Positions 5,199 through 6,941 of a stretch of DNA of 6,941 nt are shown here, one piece after another. This DNA comes from an uncultured Solobacterium sp. (GTDB taxonomy: Bacteria; Bacillota_I; Bacilli_A; Erysipelotrichales; Erysipelotrichaceae): NCBI GenBank assembly GCA_900554555.1, contig USIC01000043.1:1-6941 (forward strand), read 5' to 3'. The position numbers and the translations under genes were made by a program. The first letter of the stretch is position 1. Every line of letters begins with the position of its first letter. Below the pieces are notes generated by a model. That model searched no databases. It had not been told where the DNA came from and saw only the letters and a program-made list of their open reading frames with translations.

Positions 5199-5408
5199 AG
5201 CGTTGAATAGAATGAGTAGTCACATGTATGCATGTGTAGAGAGATTCCGGTTGGTGAAAGGAATTCTGTATCAGTGATGAATACATCTAGGAGCTGTTTA
5301 TCTCAAAAGGTAAACCGTTACTCTGCGTTAAAGAGAAATGAGTGTACGATGATTCGTAAACTAAGGTGGTACCGCGCTGAGGCGTCCTTAGAAATATGGG
5401 CGCCTTTT
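5199..5408 (+). promoter_or_regulatory. Tyrosine T-box riboswitch leader of tyrS
   Basis: This leader senses uncharged tRNA-Tyr and then lets transcription run into tyrS. Stem I spans 5199-5295. AGC/GCT closes its base and TAGA/TCTA follows across a GA-rich internal loop (kink-turn position). The specifier loop has AGTA (5215-5218) opposite GAATAC (5279-5284), with UAC, a Tyr codon, at 5282-5284. GTCAC/GTGAT lies above it. The apex has AGAGAG, then ATTCC/GGAAT around GGTTGGTGAAA. A small stem II (GTTTA 5296-5300 with TAAAC 5311-5315) and stem III (TACGA 5345-5349 with TCGTA 5354-5358) follow. The T-box AAGGTGGTACCGCG is at 5363-5376. The antiterminator pairs CTAAGG (5361-5366) with CCTTAG (5386-5391) and presents UGGU, complementary to an ACCA tRNA end. 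All parts are present and the specifier agrees with the gene controlled. Confidence 0.95.
5380..5408 (+). terminator. Conditional terminator of the tyrS T-box
   Basis: GGCGTCC (5381-5387) pairs with GGGCGCC (5398-5404) through one T-G wobble; an A-T pair (5380/5405) extends it and TTTT (5405-5408) follows. The left arm includes CC (5386-5387), which the antiterminator also needs, so the two folds exclude each other. This is the off state when tRNA-Tyr is charged. Confidence 0.9.
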
Positions 5409-5435
5409 ATTATGGCGCAAGGAAAGGATTAGTAT

Positions 5436-6683
5436 ATGAATTTTATTGAAGAATTACAGTGGCGTGGCTTAGTCAAAGATTGCACAGATAAAGAAGGACT
5501 AGGCGAACAACTTAAGAATCCAACAACAATCTACTGTGGATTTGATCCAACAGCAGATTCTCTCCATGTAGGACACTTACAACAAATCCTATTATTACGT
5601 CGTTACCAATTACAAGGACATCAACCAATTGCGCTATGTGGTGGTTTTACAGGTATGATTGGTGATCCACGTCCTACAACAGAGAGAAAACTATTAACAC
5701 ATGAAGAAGTACTTCATAACGCTGAGTGTATCCGTGAACAGTTAGCGAAATTCTTATCCTTTGAAGGCTCTAACGCAGCTATCATGGAAAACAACAATAA
5801 CTGGTTGGGTGAGATGAACTTATTAGCCTTTTTACGTGACTATGGTAAGTTATTTAACATCTCTTACATGTTACAGAAGGATACCATCAAGAAGAGATTA
5901 GATTCTGGTATTTCTTACACAGAATTTAGTTATACGATCTTACAGTCTATTGACTGGTATAACTTATTTAAGAAGTATAACTGCCAGATTCAGATTGGTG
6001 GTTCTGACCAATGGGGTAACTTAACTTCTGGTATGGAACTTATCCGTAAGATGGAGGGTGATAATGCGAAGGTATTTGGTATTACTTCTCCATTAATCAC
6101 AAAGAGTGATGGGTCTAAGTTTGGTAAGTCAGAAGGTAAGAATATCTGGTTAGATCCTACTCGTACAAATGCGTATGAATTCTACCAGTTCTGGTTAAAT
6201 ACACCAGATGCGGATATCGTAGACTACCTGAAGAGACTTAGCTTCCATACACCAGAAGAGATCATGGGTTACGAGGAATCTCTTAAGAGTGCACCTGAAA
6301 AGCGTGAAGGTCAGAAAGCACTCGCAGCTGAACTTACAGAACTAGTTCATGGTAAAGATGGTTTAGAGAAGGCACTCCGTATCACAGAGACATTCTTCAA
6401 GGGTGATATTATGACGCTATCTCCAGAGGAGATGAAGGAAGGTCTAGCAGATGCCAAGAAGGCAGCTGTAGAAGATGGTGTAACTTTGATTGATGCGCTT
6501 GTGATTGCAGAAGTATGCAAGTCTAAATCAGAAGCTCGTAAGTTAATTGAACAGGGTTCTGTATCGGTAAACGGTAATAAGGTTACTGATATTCAGGCTG
6601 TATTACATCAGTCTGAAGCTATCAACCAAGAATTCTCCATCCTTAAAAAAGGTAAAAAGAATTACTTTGTATTAACATTCTAA
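5436..6683 (+). CDS. tyrS: Tyrosyl-tRNA synthetase
   Basis: This cytoplasmic class I synthetase charges tRNA-Tyr with tyrosine using ATP. The 415-residue length suits the bacterial TyrRS form. The catalytic domain has YCGFDPTADSLHVGHL (33-48), in which HVGH (44-47) is the HIGH motif and Tyr33 and Asp37 line the tyrosine site. YTILQSID (166-173) gives Tyr166, Gln170 and Asp173, and IGGSDQWGN (187-195) follows. KFGKS (228-232) is the KMSKS loop. A C-terminal S4 RNA-binding domain covers roughly 350-415 (LIDALVIAEV, SKSEARKLIEQGSVSVNG). No key residue is missing. The start ATG has AAAGGA (5423-5428) 7 bases upstream and follows the T-box terminator by 27 bases. Expression is governed by tRNA-Tyr charging through that leader. 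I see no clear promoter of its own between the regulator gene and the leader, so part of its transcription may come from the upstream operon. A strong terminator follows. Confidence 0.98.
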   Translation: MNFIEELQWRGLVKDCTDKEGLGEQLKNPTTIYCGFDPTADSLHVGHLQQILLLRRYQLQGHQPIALCGGFTGMIGDPRPTTERKLLTHEEVLHNAECIREQLAKFLSFEGSNAAIMENNNNWLGEMNLLAFLRDYGKLFNISYMLQKDTIKKRLDSGISYTEFSYTILQSIDWYNLFKKYNCQIQIGGSDQWGNLTSGMELIRKMEGDNAKVFGITSPLITKSDGSKFGKSEGKNIWLDPTRTNAYEFYQFWLNTPDADIVDYLKRLSFHTPEEIMGYEESLKSAPEKREGQKALAAELTELVHGKDGLEKALRITETFFKGDIMTLSPEEMKEGLADAKKAAVEDGVTLIDALVIAEVCKSKSEARKLIEQGSVSVNGNKVTDIQAVLHQSEAINQEFSILKKGKKNYFVLTF

Positions 6684-6688
6684 AGCAT

Positions 6689-6716
6689 ACGGATAGTCAA
6701 AAGGCTATCCGTTTTT
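6689..6716 (+). terminator. Rho-independent terminator of tyrS
   Basis: ACGGATAG (6689-6696) and CTATCCGT (6705-6712) are perfect complements around an 8-base loop, and the T-run continues to 6716. It lies 5 bases after the tyrS stop codon and isolates the lipoprotein gene that follows. Confidence 0.92.
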
Positions 6717-6728
6717 ATAACTGTTCTA

Positions 6729-6737
6729 TGGTATAAT
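6729..6737 (+). promoter_or_regulatory. Extended -10 promoter of the lipoprotein gene
   Basis: TGGTATAAT combines a perfect -10 (6732-6737) with the TG extension. The -35 position (about 6709-6714) falls on the end of the tyrS terminator and does not match the consensus, as is common for extended -10 promoters. The start point would be near 6744, only about 12 bases before the ATG, so the leader is little more than the ribosome binding site GAGG (6745-6748). Confidence 0.6.
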
Positions 6738-6755
6738 TACAGGCGAGGTATTTGT

Positions 6756-6941
6756 ATGTATAGATATTTATTTGTCATTGCAATCTGTATCTGCATGTTA
6801 TCTGGCTGTGCTAAAAAAGACGAAGAAACAAATGCAGCTATGGAATTATATGAAAGTTATTATACAGAAGTTTTAAATACAAAAAACTATCTAGATTCTA
6901 GTGATTATTTTTCGATTAGTACAGAGATGACGCAGTTATCC
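6756..6941 (+). CDS. Lipoprotein of unknown function (3' truncated by the window)
   Basis: The first 62 residues are present and the frame is open to the window edge. The N-terminus is a lipoprotein signal: a short basic start (MYR), a hydrophobic core (about 4-15) and the lipobox LSGC (15-18), with Cys18 as the lipidated residue. The mature part begins AKKDEETNAAMELYESYYTE, charged and probably helical, which would place the protein on the outer face of the membrane. No domain can be recognised from this fragment. The ATG at 6756 has GAGG 7 bases upstream and an extended -10 promoter just before it, so it is transcribed independently of tyrS. The signal core contains two extra cysteines (ICIC, 10-13), which is slightly unusual. 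The gene call is firm; the function is open. Confidence 0.85.
   Translation, partial: MYRYLFVIAICICMLSGCAKKDEETNAAMELYESYYTEVLNTKNYLDSSDYFSISTEMTQLS

Noticed and set aside
5221..5236. Perfect hairpin CACATG / CATGTG inside T-box stem I
   Set aside because: It competes with the canonical GTCAC/GTGAT helix next to the specifier loop, and the 5' strand pairs better with 5267-5278; probably a chance local palindrome.
5232..5432. Open frame of 66 codons upstream of tyrS
   Set aside because: It lies wholly across the T-box RNA (stem I, antiterminator, terminator) and has no ribosome binding site of its own, so it is chance.

Overview
The window looks like chromosomal DNA from a low-GC Gram-positive bacterium (Bacillota). 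The evidence is AT-rich spacers, strong AGGAGG-type ribosome binding sites, a T-box leader, a CcpA-like regulator and a murC / DUF948 / helical-repeat / ccpA order resembling the Bacillus murC-ytxG-ytxH-(ytxJ-aroA)-ccpA cluster. The proteins are diverged from Bacillus, and an Erysipelotrichia-like lineage is my best guess. That placement is inference. All recognised genes are on the + strand.

Left part (1-2564). The end of an unidentified gene (stop at 131-133) is followed by a good promoter (177-205). Next comes an acidic, proline-rich 280-residue protein of unknown function with two copies of a short SP-[IM]-[FY]-G motif. It is followed by murC, the UDP-N-acetylmuramate--L-alanine ligase of peptidoglycan synthesis. 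A terminator-like hairpin sits between the two genes, and its T-run touches the murC ribosome binding site. A clear terminator closes murC.

Middle (2565-3113). About 500 bases are AT-rich, with no supportable gene. They hold an imperfect inverted repeat, a possible CcpA (cre-like) site, and at the right edge a near-consensus promoter (TTGAAA-17-TATAAT) whose transcript would begin almost at the next ribosome binding site.

Right part (3114-6683). A tightly packed run encodes a single-pass membrane DUF948 (YtxG-like) protein, a soluble Lys/Glu-rich helical-repeat protein in the YtxH position, and a CcpA-like LacI-family regulator. The first two overlap by 8 bases; the third gene's Shine-Dalgarno overlaps the second's stop codon. 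One base after the regulator's stop codon a complete tyrosine T-box leader begins: UAC specifier, AAGGTGGTACCGCG T-box, and competing antiterminator and terminator. It controls tyrS (tyrosyl-tRNA synthetase), which ends in its own terminator. Because no spacer separates the regulator from the T-box, and I see no convincing tyrS promoter, tyrS may be reached largely by read-through from the regulator operon.

Right edge (6729-6941). An extended -10 promoter directly follows the tyrS terminator and drives the start of a truncated lipoprotein gene.

I do not see a mobile element, CRISPR array, rRNA or tRNA gene. This is mostly a housekeeping region. The points most worth following are the SP-x-[FY]-G protein next to murC, the hairpin abutting the murC start, and the gapless ccpA/T-box junction.
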